From Streptomyces sp. LUP47B (GTDB lineage: Bacteria; Actinomycetota; Actinomycetes; Streptomycetales; Streptomycetaceae), in the NCBI RefSeq assembly GCF_001746295.1, contig NZ_MJAH01000011.1, forward strand, positions 270,563 through 334,562: a DNA stretch of 64,000 nucleotides. The letters run 5' to 3'. The notes beneath the pieces were generated by a model. It was not told the origin of the DNA. It searched no databases and saw only the letters and a program-made list of their open reading frames with translations. Below, piece after piece: positions 42,929 through 52,010 of the stretch. The position numbers and the translations under genes are program-made. Position 1 is the stretch's first letter; each line of letters begins with the position of its first letter.

Positions 42929-43804
42929 GTGCTCTTTGGAATGGTGTGTGCTCTGGGTGCCTCCGTCTGCTTCGGGACGGCCACCGTGCTGCAGGCGATG
43001 GCGGCGCGGGCTGCGGACACGGGCGGCCGCGACGGCGAGGGGACGGCGTTCGCGGTGACGCTGTTCCTGCGGGCGGTGCGGCAGTGGCGGTATCTGGCGG
43101 GGCTGGCGCTGGACGGGGTGGGGTTCCTGCTGCAGATCGCCGCGTTGCGGTCGGTCCCGATCTACGCGGTGGGCGCGGCGCTCGCGTCGAGCCTCGCGGT
43201 GACCGCGGTGGTGTCGGCGCGGTTGTTGAAGGTCCGGCTGAGCGCGCGCGAGTGGGGTGCCGTCGGGGTGGTGTGCGCGGGGATGGCGCTGCTGGGGATC
43301 GCGTCCGGGACGGAGGGCGACCGGGAGGGGCCGTCGGCCTTGAAGTACGTGATGCTCGGGATGGCCCTGGCCGTGCTGGGGCTCGCGCTGCTCGGTGGGC
43401 GACTGCCGGAGCGGGGACGGGGGTTGGCGCTCGGGCTGGGGGCCGGGTTCGGGTTCGGGGTGGTCGAGGTGGCGGTACGGCTGATCGACTCGCTCGCGCC
43501 GTCGGCACTGTTGGCCAACCCGGCGACGTACGCGCTTCTCATCGGCGGTGGTGCGGCCTTCCTGTCGCTGACCTCGGCGCTGCAGCGGGGCTCGGTGACC
43601 ACGGCGACCGCCGGGATGGTGATCGGGGAGACGATCGGGCCGGCGCTGGTGGGCGTGGTGTGGCTCGGGGACCGTACCCGTGAGGGGCTGGCGTGGGTGG
43701 CGGTGCTGGGTTTCGCCGTGGCCGTCGCGGGAGCGTTGGCGCTGGCCAGGTTCGGGGAGGCCCCTGAACATTCCGCCCCGCATTCCCCTTCCCGAATTCC
43801 GTAA
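42929..43804 (+). CDS. DMT-superfamily (EamA-like) membrane protein
   Basis: 291 residues, about ten helices in two related halves (VCALGASVCFGTATVLQAMAAR at the start of the first; GFGVVEVAVRLIDSL in the second; ALQRGSVTTATAGMVIGETIGPALVGVV near the end). This is the EamA/DMT architecture of small-molecule exporters. The GTG is 6 nt after TAAGGT, a probable leaderless start. It lies upstream of the aromatic operon on the same strand with a 143-nt gap, so it might export the pathway product, but a housekeeping role is equally possible. Confidence 0.83.
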   Translation: MLFGMVCALGASVCFGTATVLQAMAARAADTGGRDGEGTAFAVTLFLRAVRQWRYLAGLALDGVGFLLQIAALRSVPIYAVGAALASSLAVTAVVSARLLKVRLSAREWGAVGVVCAGMALLGIASGTEGDREGPSALKYVMLGMALAVLGLALLGGRLPERGRGLALGLGAGFGFGVVEVAVRLIDSLAPSALLANPATYALLIGGGAAFLSLTSALQRGSVTTATAGMVIGETIGPALVGVVWLGDRTREGLAWVAVLGFAVAVAGALALARFGEAPEHSAPHSPSRIP

Positions 43805-43947
43805 GGGGTTGATCGATTTACTTCCGGCACAGCTCGACAGACTGAGCCATGCCGACCGAAAGGACGATAAAGAGTCACGATCCGGACAGCCGAAAAAGCC
43901 TCGTTGAATATTTGAACGTGCTGTGAAGGCCTTGCGTATACGACGGC

Positions 43948-44526
43948 GTGAGCAGTAATCCCGTCACCGTCACCGTGGCCTATCACGTGGTGCCGGGCCG
44001 TGAGGCCGACTTCCACTCCTGGGGGTGGGCCATGCTGGCCGCGAGTGCGCAGCAGCCGGGCTTCCTTGGGGGTGGCGTTCTTGTCGACCGAGAGGCGGAG
44101 TGGCATGTGGTCTATCGCTTCGCCAGCGAGGGAACGGCCCGGGCCTGGGAAGATTCGCCCGTCCGGAACCAATGGCACGACCGGGCGACGGCCTTCGCCC
44201 GGCAGACGGAGCGCAGGAGCGTGCGGGGCTCCAAGATGTGGTTCGACTCGCAGACCACTACACCGAAGCCGCCCGTCCCGCCGGCGAAATGGAAACTGTG
44301 GTTCGTGAACATGAGCGCGGTTTTTCCGCCGGTGCTCCTGTTCAATCTGATCGTTCTTCCTTATCTCGGCGGACTCAATCCGCTCATCCGCACACTGCTG
44401 TTGTGCCTGTGTGTGACGGCTCTCGTCACCTGGATTCTCATGCCCCGGCTTCAGCGTTTCTTGAGGAAATGGCTGTATCCACCGCTGCAGGCGCTTCGCG
44501 GACGGCACAAAAGACGGACCGCATAG
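43948..44526 (+). CDS. ABM-domain membrane protein, first gene of the aromatic operon
   Basis: 192 residues. The N-terminal about 95 residues form a dimeric alpha-beta barrel of the antibiotic biosynthesis monooxygenase type (VTVAYHVVPGREADFHSW, GFLGGGVLVD, WHVVYRFASEGTARAWE). Two membrane helices follow (LWFVNMSAVFPPVLLFNLIVLPYL and LLLCLCVTALVTWILMP) and a basic tail (RGRHKRRTA). The GTG is 6 nt after TATACG (43937-43942); with no ribosome binding site, the transcript is probably leaderless. It is 29 nt before the aminodeoxychorismate synthase gene, so co-expression is likely. Whether it is catalytic is unknown. Confidence 0.8.
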   Translation: MSSNPVTVTVAYHVVPGREADFHSWGWAMLAASAQQPGFLGGGVLVDREAEWHVVYRFASEGTARAWEDSPVRNQWHDRATAFARQTERRSVRGSKMWFDSQTTTPKPPVPPAKWKLWFVNMSAVFPPVLLFNLIVLPYLGGLNPLIRTLLLCLCVTALVTWILMPRLQRFLRKWLYPPLQALRGRHKRRTA

Positions 44527-44555
44527 GTCCGGCACGAACCGAGGGAGGTGGGCGG

Positions 44556-46796
44556 GTGAAGACCCTGCTCATCGACAATTACGACTCGTACACGTACAAC
44601 CTGTTCCAGCTGGTCGCCGAGGTCAACGGCGAGGAACCGGTCGTCGTCCTCAATGACGCGGTCGGCGCCCTTCCCGATCTCGGGGAATTTCTTGCGGGAT
44701 TCGACAATGTCGTGGTCTCGCCCGGCCCCGGGCACCCCGCCGAGCCGCGCGACTTCGGACTGAGCACCGCCGTGCTCGCCGCGTCGCCGATCCCCGTGCT
44801 CGGCGTCTGTCTGGGTCACCAGGGCATCGCCCTCGGGGAGGGGGGCCGGGTGGGACCCGCCCCGGAGCCGCGGCACGGTCATCTGTCGACGGTCCGGCAC
44901 GACGGACGGGACCTGTTCCGGGGGCTGCCGCAGGACTTCACCGCGGTCCGCTACCACTCGCTGGCCGTGTCCGAGCCGCTCCCGCAGGCGCTGGAGGCCA
45001 CCGCCTGGGCCGAGGACGGTGTGCTGATGGGGCTCAGGCACCGCAGCCGGCCGCTGTGGGGGGTGCAGTTCCACCCGGAGTCCGTGCTCACCGACTACGG
45101 CCACCGCATGCTCGTCAACTTCCGCAATCTCACGGCGGAACGGGCCCGCAGACCGCGTACGAAGAACACCGCGGTGCCTCCGCCCGAGGCGGTGATCCCC
45201 CGGCCCGCGCGGCTCGTCCCGCGCCCCCGGCCGGCCGCGCCCGCCTACCGTCTGCACACTCGGCGCATCGCCGGCGCGGTCGACACCGAGGCCGCCTTCA
45301 CCCGGATGTACGCGGCGTCGAGGCGGGCGTTCTGGCTGGACAGCGCGCTGGTCGAGGACGGGCGTTCGCGGTTCTCGTTCTTCGGTGACGACAGCGGTCC
45401 GCTCGCGGAGTTCGTCCGGTACGACGTCGAGAGCGGAAGGTGCGAGATCGAGCGGGCCGGGCGGCCGACGAGGAAGGTCGCGGCGAGCGTCTTCGACTAT
45501 CTGGGACGGCAGTTGACGAGCCGCCGGGTGGACGGCGCCGGGCTGCCCTTCGACTTCACCGGCGGCTATGTCGGCTACTTCGGCTACGAGATGAAGGCCG
45601 ACTGCGGCTCACCGAACCGGCACACCTCCGACGTTCCGGACGCCTGCTGGCTGTTCGCCGACCGGTTGATCGCCGTGGACCATCTGAAGAGGTTCACCTA
45701 CGCGGTCTGCCTGGCCGAGGACACCCCGCAGGCCGCGCGGGAGGCCGAGGACTGGCTGGAGAGCACGCTGGCCCAGCTGACCTTCGTAGCCAACGAGCCG
45801 GACCCGACGGCGACACCCGCGCCGCCGACACCCACCGACCCCACCGACCCCGGCCTCGGCCTCGGCGCCGGCCTCGGGGCCGCCGAGCCCTGGCTGGTGC
45901 GGGACCGGGCGGCCTATGTCGCCGACATCGAATCCTGCGATCGCGAGCTGCGGGCGGGCACCAGCTACGAGGTCTGTCTGACGAATGCGGCCCGGTTACC
46001 CGCCCCGCCGGACGCATACGAGTTCTACCGGGTGCTGCGCCGGGTCAACCCGGCCCCCTACGCGGCGTTCCTGAGGTTCGGGGACGTCGACGTGGCGGGT
46101 TCCTCCCCCGAGCGGTTCCTGCGGATCACCCGGGACGGGATCGCCGAGGCCCGGCCCATCAAGGGCACCGCGCCGCGCGGCGCCGGGCCGGAGGAGGACG
46201 CCCGGCTGCGGGATGCCCTGGCGGCGGACGCCAAGACACGCGCCGAGAACCTGATGATCGTCGACCTGCTCCGCAACGACCTGGGGCGGGTGTGTCGGAC
46301 CGGTTCGGTGCGGGTGACCCGGCTGATGGCCACGGAGACGTACGCGACCGTGCATCAGCTCGTGTCCACCGTGGAGGGGCGGCTGCGGGAGGGGACCGAC
46401 GCGGTGGAGTGCGTGCGGGCCTGTTTCCCCGGTGGCTCGATGACCGGGGCACCGAAGCTGCGCACCATGGAGATCATCGACTCCCTGGAGACCGAGGCCC
46501 GCGGGGTCTACTCCGGCGCCCTCGGCTATCTGGGGTGCGGCGGAGGCGCGGATCTCAACATCGTCATCCGCACGGCCGTGTTCGCCGACGGGCTGATGCA
46601 GCTGGGCGCCGGAGGCGCGATCGTCCTCGACTCCGATCCGGTCGCCGAGTACGACGAGATGCTGCTGAAGACGGCGGCACAGATGAGGGCCCTGCACCTG
46701 CACACCGCGGAGCGGACGGCGGAGCAGCGGCGGCACACAGCCGTCCGCGTCGACGCCCGCGGAGGGCACACGGCCACCGAGGAGCCGGTCCGATGA
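44556..46796 (+). CDS. pabAB: fused aminodeoxychorismate synthase (PabA-PabB), TTA-containing
   Basis: 746 residues. The N-terminal class I glutamine amidotransferase has nucleophile C85 (GVCLGHQ) and H173-E175 (FHPES). An about 40-residue Pro/Arg linker joins it to the chorismate-binding domain. The latter has PIKGT at 534-538; Lys there is the hallmark of aminodeoxychorismate synthase rather than anthranilate synthase (PIAGT). The reaction is chorismate plus Gln to 4-amino-4-deoxychorismate. Codon 481 (45996-45998) is TTA, so synthesis should need the bldA tRNA. Starting at GTG 44556 with GGGAGG upstream, it overlaps the next gene by 4 nt. Fused enzymes of this kind typically serve secondary metabolism (candicidin, chloramphenicol). 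Confidence 0.93.
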   Translation: MKTLLIDNYDSYTYNLFQLVAEVNGEEPVVVLNDAVGALPDLGEFLAGFDNVVVSPGPGHPAEPRDFGLSTAVLAASPIPVLGVCLGHQGIALGEGGRVGPAPEPRHGHLSTVRHDGRDLFRGLPQDFTAVRYHSLAVSEPLPQALEATAWAEDGVLMGLRHRSRPLWGVQFHPESVLTDYGHRMLVNFRNLTAERARRPRTKNTAVPPPEAVIPRPARLVPRPRPAAPAYRLHTRRIAGAVDTEAAFTRMYAASRRAFWLDSALVEDGRSRFSFFGDDSGPLAEFVRYDVESGRCEIERAGRPTRKVAASVFDYLGRQLTSRRVDGAGLPFDFTGGYVGYFGYEMKADCGSPNRHTSDVPDACWLFADRLIAVDHLKRFTYAVCLAEDTPQAAREAEDWLESTLAQLTFVANEPDPTATPAPPTPTDPTDPGLGLGAGLGAAEPWLVRDRAAYVADIESCDRELRAGTSYEVCLTNAARLPAPPDAYEFYRVLRRVNPAPYAAFLRFGDVDVAGSSPERFLRITRDGIAEARPIKGTAPRGAGPEEDARLRDALAADAKTRAENLMIVDLLRNDLGRVCRTGSVRVTRLMATETYATVHQLVSTVEGRLREGTDAVECVRACFPGGSMTGAPKLRTMEIIDSLETEARGVYSGALGYLGCGGGADLNIVIRTAVFADGLMQLGAGGAIVLDSDPVAEYDEMLLKTAAQMRALHLHTAERTAEQRRHTAVRVDARGGHTATEEPVR

Positions 46797-48319
46797 CGAC
46801 TGCGCAGCCCGTGCTCTCTTCGGCCGGCTTCGACGCCCCCGGCAATCTCGCCGCCCAGCTCGCCGATCTCGCCGCGCGGCGCGGCTGGGTGGACCGGCCC
46901 GCCTTCCATCAGGGCCACCGGGTCTGGACCCATGGCGAGGTGCACGCGCTCGCGGCCCGGGCGGCCACCGTGCTCGCCGGTCACGGCGCCGGGCCGGGTG
47001 ACCGGGTGGTGCTGGCGTTGCCGGACGGGATCGCCTGGGTGACGGCCTTCCTCGCCGTCGCGCGCCTCGGGGCCGTCGCCGTCCTCGTCAATCCCGAACT
47101 CCCCGCGGCCGACCACGCGTTCATGGCCACGGACGCCGACGCCGCGCTGTGTGTGACGGGGCCGGGTCTGGAGGGCCGGTTCGCCGGGCGGACCCGGCTC
47201 GGTGCCGACCAGCTGTTCGCGCTCACCGCTTCCGCGGAGCCGGCCCCCGCCCATCCGGTCGACGCGCACACGGCGTTGTACGTCCAGTACACGTCGGGCA
47301 CCACGGGCCGTCCCAAGGGGGTCGTGCACAGGCACGGCGACCCGAAGGCGTACCACGACCTCATCGGCCGGCGGCTGCTGCGGGTCGGCCAGGACGACGT
47401 CACCCTGTCGGTGTCGAAGCTGTACTTCGCCTACGGCTTCGGCAACTCCTTCGTCTTCCCGCTCTTCTCCGGTTCCTCCGCCGTGCTGGTGGACCGGCGC
47501 CCGACCCCGGCCGCCGTGGACGAGCTCGTCGCCCGGCACCGGGTGACCCTCCTGTACTCCGTGCCGTCCGCGTACGCCGCGCTGGTGGCCGACCGGGGCA
47601 GCGGGCACGAGGCCTGCTTCGCCTCGGTGCGGGCCGCGGTGTCGGCCGGCGAGGGCCTGCCGGAGGGGCTCGCCGGACAGGTCACCGAGCTGCTCGGCGC
47701 GCCGGTGCTGGAGCAGATCGGCTCCACCGAGGCCGGTCACGCCTTCTGCGCCAACAGCTTCGGCCACAACCGCCCGGGCACCGTCGGCCGCCCCGTGCCG
47801 GGCTTCGAGGTGGAGCTGCGCGACCGCGCCGGCCACCCGGTCCCGGACGGCACGGAGGGCGAGCTGTGGGTGCGCGGCCCGACGGTGACCCCCGGCTATC
47901 TCAACCGGCCCGAGGAGACCGAACGCACCCTGGTCGGTGGCTGGCTGGCCACCCGTGACCGGGCGGTCCGCGAAGCCGACGGCACCTACCGGCACCTGGG
48001 CCGCGCCGACGACATGGAGATGGTCGGCGGCATCACCGTCTCCCCGCTGGAGGTGGAGGCCGTACTGCGCACCCACCCTGCGGTGAAGGAGGTCGCGGTC
48101 GTGGCCGTCACCGACGGGAGGGGGGTGGGCCGACTGCGGGCGTTCGTCGTCCCCGTCGCCCCGGTCCCCGACGGAAGTCTCCAGGAGGACCTCCTGGGCC
48201 TGGCCCGCGAACGGCTGGCCGCCTTCAAGGTGCCCAGGAGCGTGAGCCTCGTCCCGTCGCTCCCCCGCACCCCGACCGGCAAGCTCCGCCGCCACCTGGT
48301 CCGCCGGGGCGCCTGGTGA
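46793..48319 (+). CDS. adenylate-forming benzoate-type CoA ligase
   Basis: 508 residues. The ANL fold has P-loop YTSGTTGRPKGVVHRH, the A8-type hinge in RADDMEMVGGITVSPLEVE, and the terminal catalytic Lys in TPTGKLRRHL. The LYFAYGFGNSFVFPLFSGSSAVLV stretch is typical of benzoate/hydroxybenzoate-CoA ligases. It starts inside the pabAB stop (ATGA). p-Aminobenzoate or a hydroxylated derivative is the likely acid substrate, giving an acyl adenylate and perhaps a CoA thioester; this is inference from context. Confidence 0.88.
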   Translation: MTTAQPVLSSAGFDAPGNLAAQLADLAARRGWVDRPAFHQGHRVWTHGEVHALAARAATVLAGHGAGPGDRVVLALPDGIAWVTAFLAVARLGAVAVLVNPELPAADHAFMATDADAALCVTGPGLEGRFAGRTRLGADQLFALTASAEPAPAHPVDAHTALYVQYTSGTTGRPKGVVHRHGDPKAYHDLIGRRLLRVGQDDVTLSVSKLYFAYGFGNSFVFPLFSGSSAVLVDRRPTPAAVDELVARHRVTLLYSVPSAYAALVADRGSGHEACFASVRAAVSAGEGLPEGLAGQVTELLGAPVLEQIGSTEAGHAFCANSFGHNRPGTVGRPVPGFEVELRDRAGHPVPDGTEGELWVRGPTVTPGYLNRPEETERTLVGGWLATRDRAVREADGTYRHLGRADDMEMVGGITVSPLEVEAVLRTHPAVKEVAVVAVTDGRGVGRLRAFVVPVAPVPDGSLQEDLLGLARERLAAFKVPRSVSLVPSLPRTPTGKLRRHLVRRGAW

Positions 48320-48390
48320 CGAACCACGGCAGGAACATCCCACAGGCATCGAACCAGCACCGTAGCCGCACCGCGGAGAGGAACGGCCCC

Positions 48391-49953
48391 ATGCGAGAGC
48401 AGCAACCCCCCTTCACCGACCGGGGTTTCTACCTGGGCCCGGTGTTCCGCCGGGCGGCCGACCGGCACGGCGCCGTCTTCGTGACCCTGGACCGGCCGCT
48501 GGACACCCATCCCGCACTCGGTGTCGATCTCACCTACCCGGCCTTGGCCAAGGTCGTCGAGGATCTGTCCGGACGCCTGTGGGAGGCGGGGGTGAGGCCC
48601 TCGGAGCAGGTGGTCGTACACAAGACGGACAACGTCGACATCGTGCTGCTGACCTGCGCGGTCTCCCGTATCGGCGCGGTGCCCGTGCTGCTCTCCCCCG
48701 GGCTGGCCGGTGAGGTGGTCGGGGAGTTGATCGAGCGGCTACGGCAGCCGTGGCTGGTCACCGACCGGGCCAAACTGGAGGGGCCGCTGAAGGGGATCGG
48801 CCTGCGGGTGCGTCAGGTCCTCGCCGTGGACGACGCGCCGGGCGCCGAGCCCCTGGAGAAGTACGCCGGCACCGAGCCCCCGCCGGCCGTACGCCTCCAT
48901 CCCCGGGAGCCGGCGCTGATCACCCACAGTTCCGGCACCACCGGCCTCCCCAAACTCGCCGTGCACTGCGCGAACACCATGTGGAACCGGCTCGTACCGC
49001 AGAAGGCCATGGGCTGGCCTACGCGCGGGGAGACCGCGGCGCTGCACATGTCGTTCGTGCACTCGCGCTTCTACCATCTGCTCGGCGTCCTGCTGCACTT
49101 CGGCAGCCCGCTGGTGCTGATCACCGACCCTGACCCGGCCGCCGTGGGCCCGCTGCTGACCAGGCACCGGCCCGGCATCGTGGAGACCCACCCCAACACG
49201 TTCGTGCTGTGGGAGGAGTTGACCGACGCGCCCGGTGCCCCGCTGTCGCGGGTACGGTCCTACGGCTCGACGTTCGACGCGATCCATCCGCGCACGGTAC
49301 GGCGGCTGCTGGGCGCCTCGAAGCGCCGTTCGCCCTGGCTGATCCAGCTGTACGGGCAGAGCGAGACGGGCCCGGTCGCCTTCCAGTGCTTCACCCGGCG
49401 CAGTGCCGCCCGCGCGGACGGGCGGCGGGTCGGGATCGGCATACCCGGCTTCACCCGCGTGCGGGTGACGGGGCCGGGCGGGGAGCGGGTCCCCGCCGGG
49501 ACGAGCGGCCGTATCGAGGCCCGTACCAGGGGCCGCATCCTCACCTATCTCGGCATGCAGGACCGCTACGACCGTCAACTCGACGACGGCTGGTGGGAGA
49601 TGGGCGACATGGGGTACCGCAGTCGCCTCGGCACCCTGCATCTGACCGACCGGGAGATCGACCGGATCGACTCCGTGCACAGCAATCTGGAGGTCGAGGA
49701 CACCCTGATGGAGCGCCTGGAGGAGCTCCGGGAGGTCGTCATCGTGCCGGGGGCCGACCGGGAGCCGGTGCCGGTGGTGTGCGTGCGCGGGGAGCAGCCG
49801 CTGGACCTCGGGCGCTGGCGGGAGGCGACGGCCGACCTGCCGGCCATGGCCGAGCCGCGGCAGTGGCGGTTCGAGGAGCTGCCGATGACCGCGACCTGGA
49901 AGGTGAAGCGGGTGGAGATCACCCGGATGCTCACCGAGGGTGCGCGCGCGTGA
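48391..49953 (+). CDS. second AMP-dependent ligase of the aromatic operon
   Basis: 520 residues. P-loop THSSGTTGLPKLAVH, YGQSETGPV (A5), and a C-terminal ATWKVKRVEITRM in place of PTGK, keeping a Lys. It is divergent from the first ligase and belongs to a group of acyl-CoA or acyl-AMP synthetases without a clear acid specificity. The ATG at 48391 has GGAGAGG 10 nt upstream; the preceding 75 nt contain no convincing coding. Its stop overlaps the monooxygenase start (GTGA). Two different ligases in one operon suggest two activated acids, or activation and transfer by separate enzymes. Confidence 0.86.
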   Translation: MREQQPPFTDRGFYLGPVFRRAADRHGAVFVTLDRPLDTHPALGVDLTYPALAKVVEDLSGRLWEAGVRPSEQVVVHKTDNVDIVLLTCAVSRIGAVPVLLSPGLAGEVVGELIERLRQPWLVTDRAKLEGPLKGIGLRVRQVLAVDDAPGAEPLEKYAGTEPPPAVRLHPREPALITHSSGTTGLPKLAVHCANTMWNRLVPQKAMGWPTRGETAALHMSFVHSRFYHLLGVLLHFGSPLVLITDPDPAAVGPLLTRHRPGIVETHPNTFVLWEELTDAPGAPLSRVRSYGSTFDAIHPRTVRRLLGASKRRSPWLIQLYGQSETGPVAFQCFTRRSAARADGRRVGIGIPGFTRVRVTGPGGERVPAGTSGRIEARTRGRILTYLGMQDRYDRQLDDGWWEMGDMGYRSRLGTLHLTDREIDRIDSVHSNLEVEDTLMERLEELREVVIVPGADREPVPVVCVRGEQPLDLGRWREATADLPAMAEPRQWRFEELPMTATWKVKRVEITRMLTEGARA

Positions 49954-51119
49954 CACCGGTCGTGGTGGTCGGAGCCGGTCCCGTGGGTCTGTCGGCGGCG
50001 CTCGCGCTGCGGGCGCGCGGGCGGGAGGTCGTGCTGCTGGAGGCGGAGCCGGAGGACCGTGAAAGGCCCGGCAGCCGTGCCCTGTTCGTGCATCGCGAGA
50101 CGCTCGCGCTGCTCGACGGGATGTGTCCGGGACTGGCCGCCGAGATCACCGCGTACGGGCAGACCTGGCGGACCCGGCGGACCCTCTACCGCGGGCGCGA
50201 GGTGTACTCCCGCACCTATCCGCCGAAGGAGGGCCCGCCGCCCTTCACCAGCCTGCGCCAGGTGGACACCGAGCGCTTCCTGCGGGGCGCGTGTGAGCGG
50301 GCGGGTGTGGAGTTCGTGTGGGACGCACGGGTGCTGGACGTCCGCACGACGGCGACCGGGGTCCGGCTGAGCTGCGGGAACGGCCGGGAGTGGAGCTGCG
50401 CGTACGCCGTCGCCGCCGACGGTGCCCGGTCCGCCGTGCGGGGCGCACTGGGCATCGCCATGGAGGGCGAGCGGGGCGAGGGCTTCCATGTGGTCGTCGA
50501 CGTGGCCCACACCCCCGGTGCCGAGCCGCCGCCCGAGCGGATCTTCCACTACGAGCATCCGGGCGCGGGCGGGCGCAGTGTGATGCGGGTGCCGTTCACC
50601 GGGGGCTTCCAGGTCGACCTGCAGTGCCGGGACGACGACCCCGAGGAGGAGTTCGGGACCGAGGAGGCCGTACGGCGATGGCTTCCGGCGGTGGTGGGCG
50701 AGGGGTACGGCGAGCGGATCCTGTGGGTGTCGACGTACCGCTTTCTGCGCAAGGTGGCCGCCTCGTTCACCGATCCGCACCGGCGGGTGCTGCTCGTCGG
50801 GGAGGCGGCGCACCTCTTCCCGCCGTTCGGGGCGCGGGGCATGAACAGCGGCATCGCGGACGCGGCGGCCGCGGCGGAGGCCATCGCCGACGGGACGGTC
50901 GAGGCCTTCGCCGACGTACGGCGGTCCGCGGCGCTGTTCAACAGTGCCGCCGCCGGGGCCGCGCTGGACCATCTGCGGCCCCGGCGCCGGATCGTCCGGG
51001 CCCGCCAACGGGCGGCGGCGACGCTCGCGCCGGTGCTGCCGTGGTGCGGCGCGTGGCTGGAGCACGCACCGTACGGGCCCCGGCACGGAGCGCCGGTGAA
51101 CGCCGGCCGAAAGTACTGA
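49950..51119 (+). CDS. class A FAD-dependent aromatic monooxygenase
   Basis: 389 residues. The FAD-binding motif is VVGAGPVGLSAALAL at the N-terminus, with the DG motif (VAADGARSAVRGALG) and the second FAD motif written as GEAAHLFPPFGARGMNSGIAD, where the common GDAAH is GEAAH. This is the p-hydroxybenzoate-hydroxylase type, NAD(P)H-dependent, hydroxylating a phenolic or anilinic ring. It lacks the C-terminal thioredoxin-like domain of phenol hydroxylases. The gene overlaps the ligase by 4 nt and is followed by the PLP enzyme gene after 13 nt. p-Aminobenzoate or its activated form is a plausible substrate; unproven. Confidence 0.9.
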   Translation: MTPVVVVGAGPVGLSAALALRARGREVVLLEAEPEDRERPGSRALFVHRETLALLDGMCPGLAAEITAYGQTWRTRRTLYRGREVYSRTYPPKEGPPPFTSLRQVDTERFLRGACERAGVEFVWDARVLDVRTTATGVRLSCGNGREWSCAYAVAADGARSAVRGALGIAMEGERGEGFHVVVDVAHTPGAEPPPERIFHYEHPGAGGRSVMRVPFTGGFQVDLQCRDDDPEEEFGTEEAVRRWLPAVVGEGYGERILWVSTYRFLRKVAASFTDPHRRVLLVGEAAHLFPPFGARGMNSGIADAAAAAEAIADGTVEAFADVRRSAALFNSAAAGAALDHLRPRRRIVRARQRAAATLAPVLPWCGAWLEHAPYGPRHGAPVNAGRKY

Positions 51120-51132
51120 GGAAGGAGCGGCT

Positions 51133-51927
51133 GTGACACAACCGGTCGTCGTGGAGGGGCTGTCGGCGTGGTCACCGGCCCGTGGGCTGACCCCTGCCGC
51201 GGAGCCGACGACACCCCTGCTCGTCGCGGACTCCTGGCTGGTGCGGGACGGCAGGGTGCGCGGGCTCGAACGCCACCGGGAGCGGTTCCTGCGGAGCTGC
51301 GGCGAGGTGGACGGACCGCCGCTGCGCCGGCTGCTGGAGTTCTGGCGGGACATGACCGACGCGCTGCCCCGTACGGGCGAGTGGTTCCCCCGCGTCGAAC
51401 TCGCCGCTGGCTCCCCGCAATTGCGGTTGCTGCTGCGGCACGCTCCTCCGCTCGGGACCGGCGTGCGGGTCTGGACGACCGGCCAGGCCGATCCACGGAC
51501 CGTGCCCCGCCGCAAGGGACCGGACCTCGGCGCCCTCGCCCGGGTGCGCGAGCGGGCGTCCGGTGCGGGGGCGGAGGAGGCGGTGCTGGTCGCGCCCTCC
51601 GGCTCCGTGCTGGAGGCGGCCACCGCCAGCGTGCTGTGGTGGGAGGACGACACCCTGTGTCTGCCTCCGCCCCGGCTGCCGGTCCTGCCCGGGGTGACCG
51701 TCGCCCTCGTCCAGGAGCGGGCCCGGCGCGAGGGCATCCCCGTCGCCCACCGCGAACGGACCGTGGCCTGGCTGGACGGCCGTGAGGTGTGGCTGGTGAA
51801 CGCGCTGCACGGAATACGGCCGGTGACGGGGTGGAGCGGCGGACCGTTGCGGGCGGCACCGGCGCGGCGCGCCCCGGAATGGCGGGCGTGGCTGGACGAC
51901 ATCATGGAGCCGCTGCCGCGCATCTGA
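51133..51927 (+). CDS. class IV PLP enzyme, aminodeoxychorismate lyase-like
   Basis: 264 residues of the fold-type IV family (PabC, branched-chain aminotransferase). K128 in RRKGPDLGAL is the probable Schiff-base lysine. E161 (SGSVLEAATASVLWW) and LPGVTVAL are family features that position the cofactor. The conserved context with aminodeoxychorismate synthase points to ADC lyase activity (pyruvate plus p-aminobenzoate). It is the last gene of the operon: GTG start 13 nt after the monooxygenase, GAAGGAG upstream, and a hairpin after the stop. Confidence 0.87.
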   Translation: MTQPVVVEGLSAWSPARGLTPAAEPTTPLLVADSWLVRDGRVRGLERHRERFLRSCGEVDGPPLRRLLEFWRDMTDALPRTGEWFPRVELAAGSPQLRLLLRHAPPLGTGVRVWTTGQADPRTVPRRKGPDLGALARVRERASGAGAEEAVLVAPSGSVLEAATASVLWWEDDTLCLPPPRLPVLPGVTVALVQERARREGIPVAHRERTVAWLDGREVWLVNALHGIRPVTGWSGGPLRAAPARRAPEWRAWLDDIMEPLPRI

Positions 51928-51965
51928 ATTCCGCTGCCGCGCATCCGGCCTCTGCTACCGCACAA

Positions 51966-51993
51966 TGCGCCGGACCATATACGGTCCGGCGCA
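51966..51993. terminator. bidirectional hairpin between aromatic operon and AhpD-like gene
   Basis: An 11-bp perfect inverted repeat (TGCGCCGGACC at 51966-51976 and GGTCCGGCGCA at 51983-51993) with a 6-nt ATATAC loop lies in the 83-nt gap between convergent genes. It can terminate transcription from both sides. Confidence 0.72.
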
Positions 51994-52010
51994 ATCAAAG
52001 CTGCCTTGAT

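Noticed and set aside
44025..44555. 5' extension of the aminodeoxychorismate synthase frame
   Set aside because: Overlaps the ABM-domain gene, is low complexity, and the amidotransferase fold begins right after the GTG at 44556.
44556..46796. Anthranilate synthase (TrpEG fusion)
   Set aside because: The chorismate-binding domain has PIKGT, the aminodeoxychorismate type, and an ADC-lyase-like gene is in the same operon.
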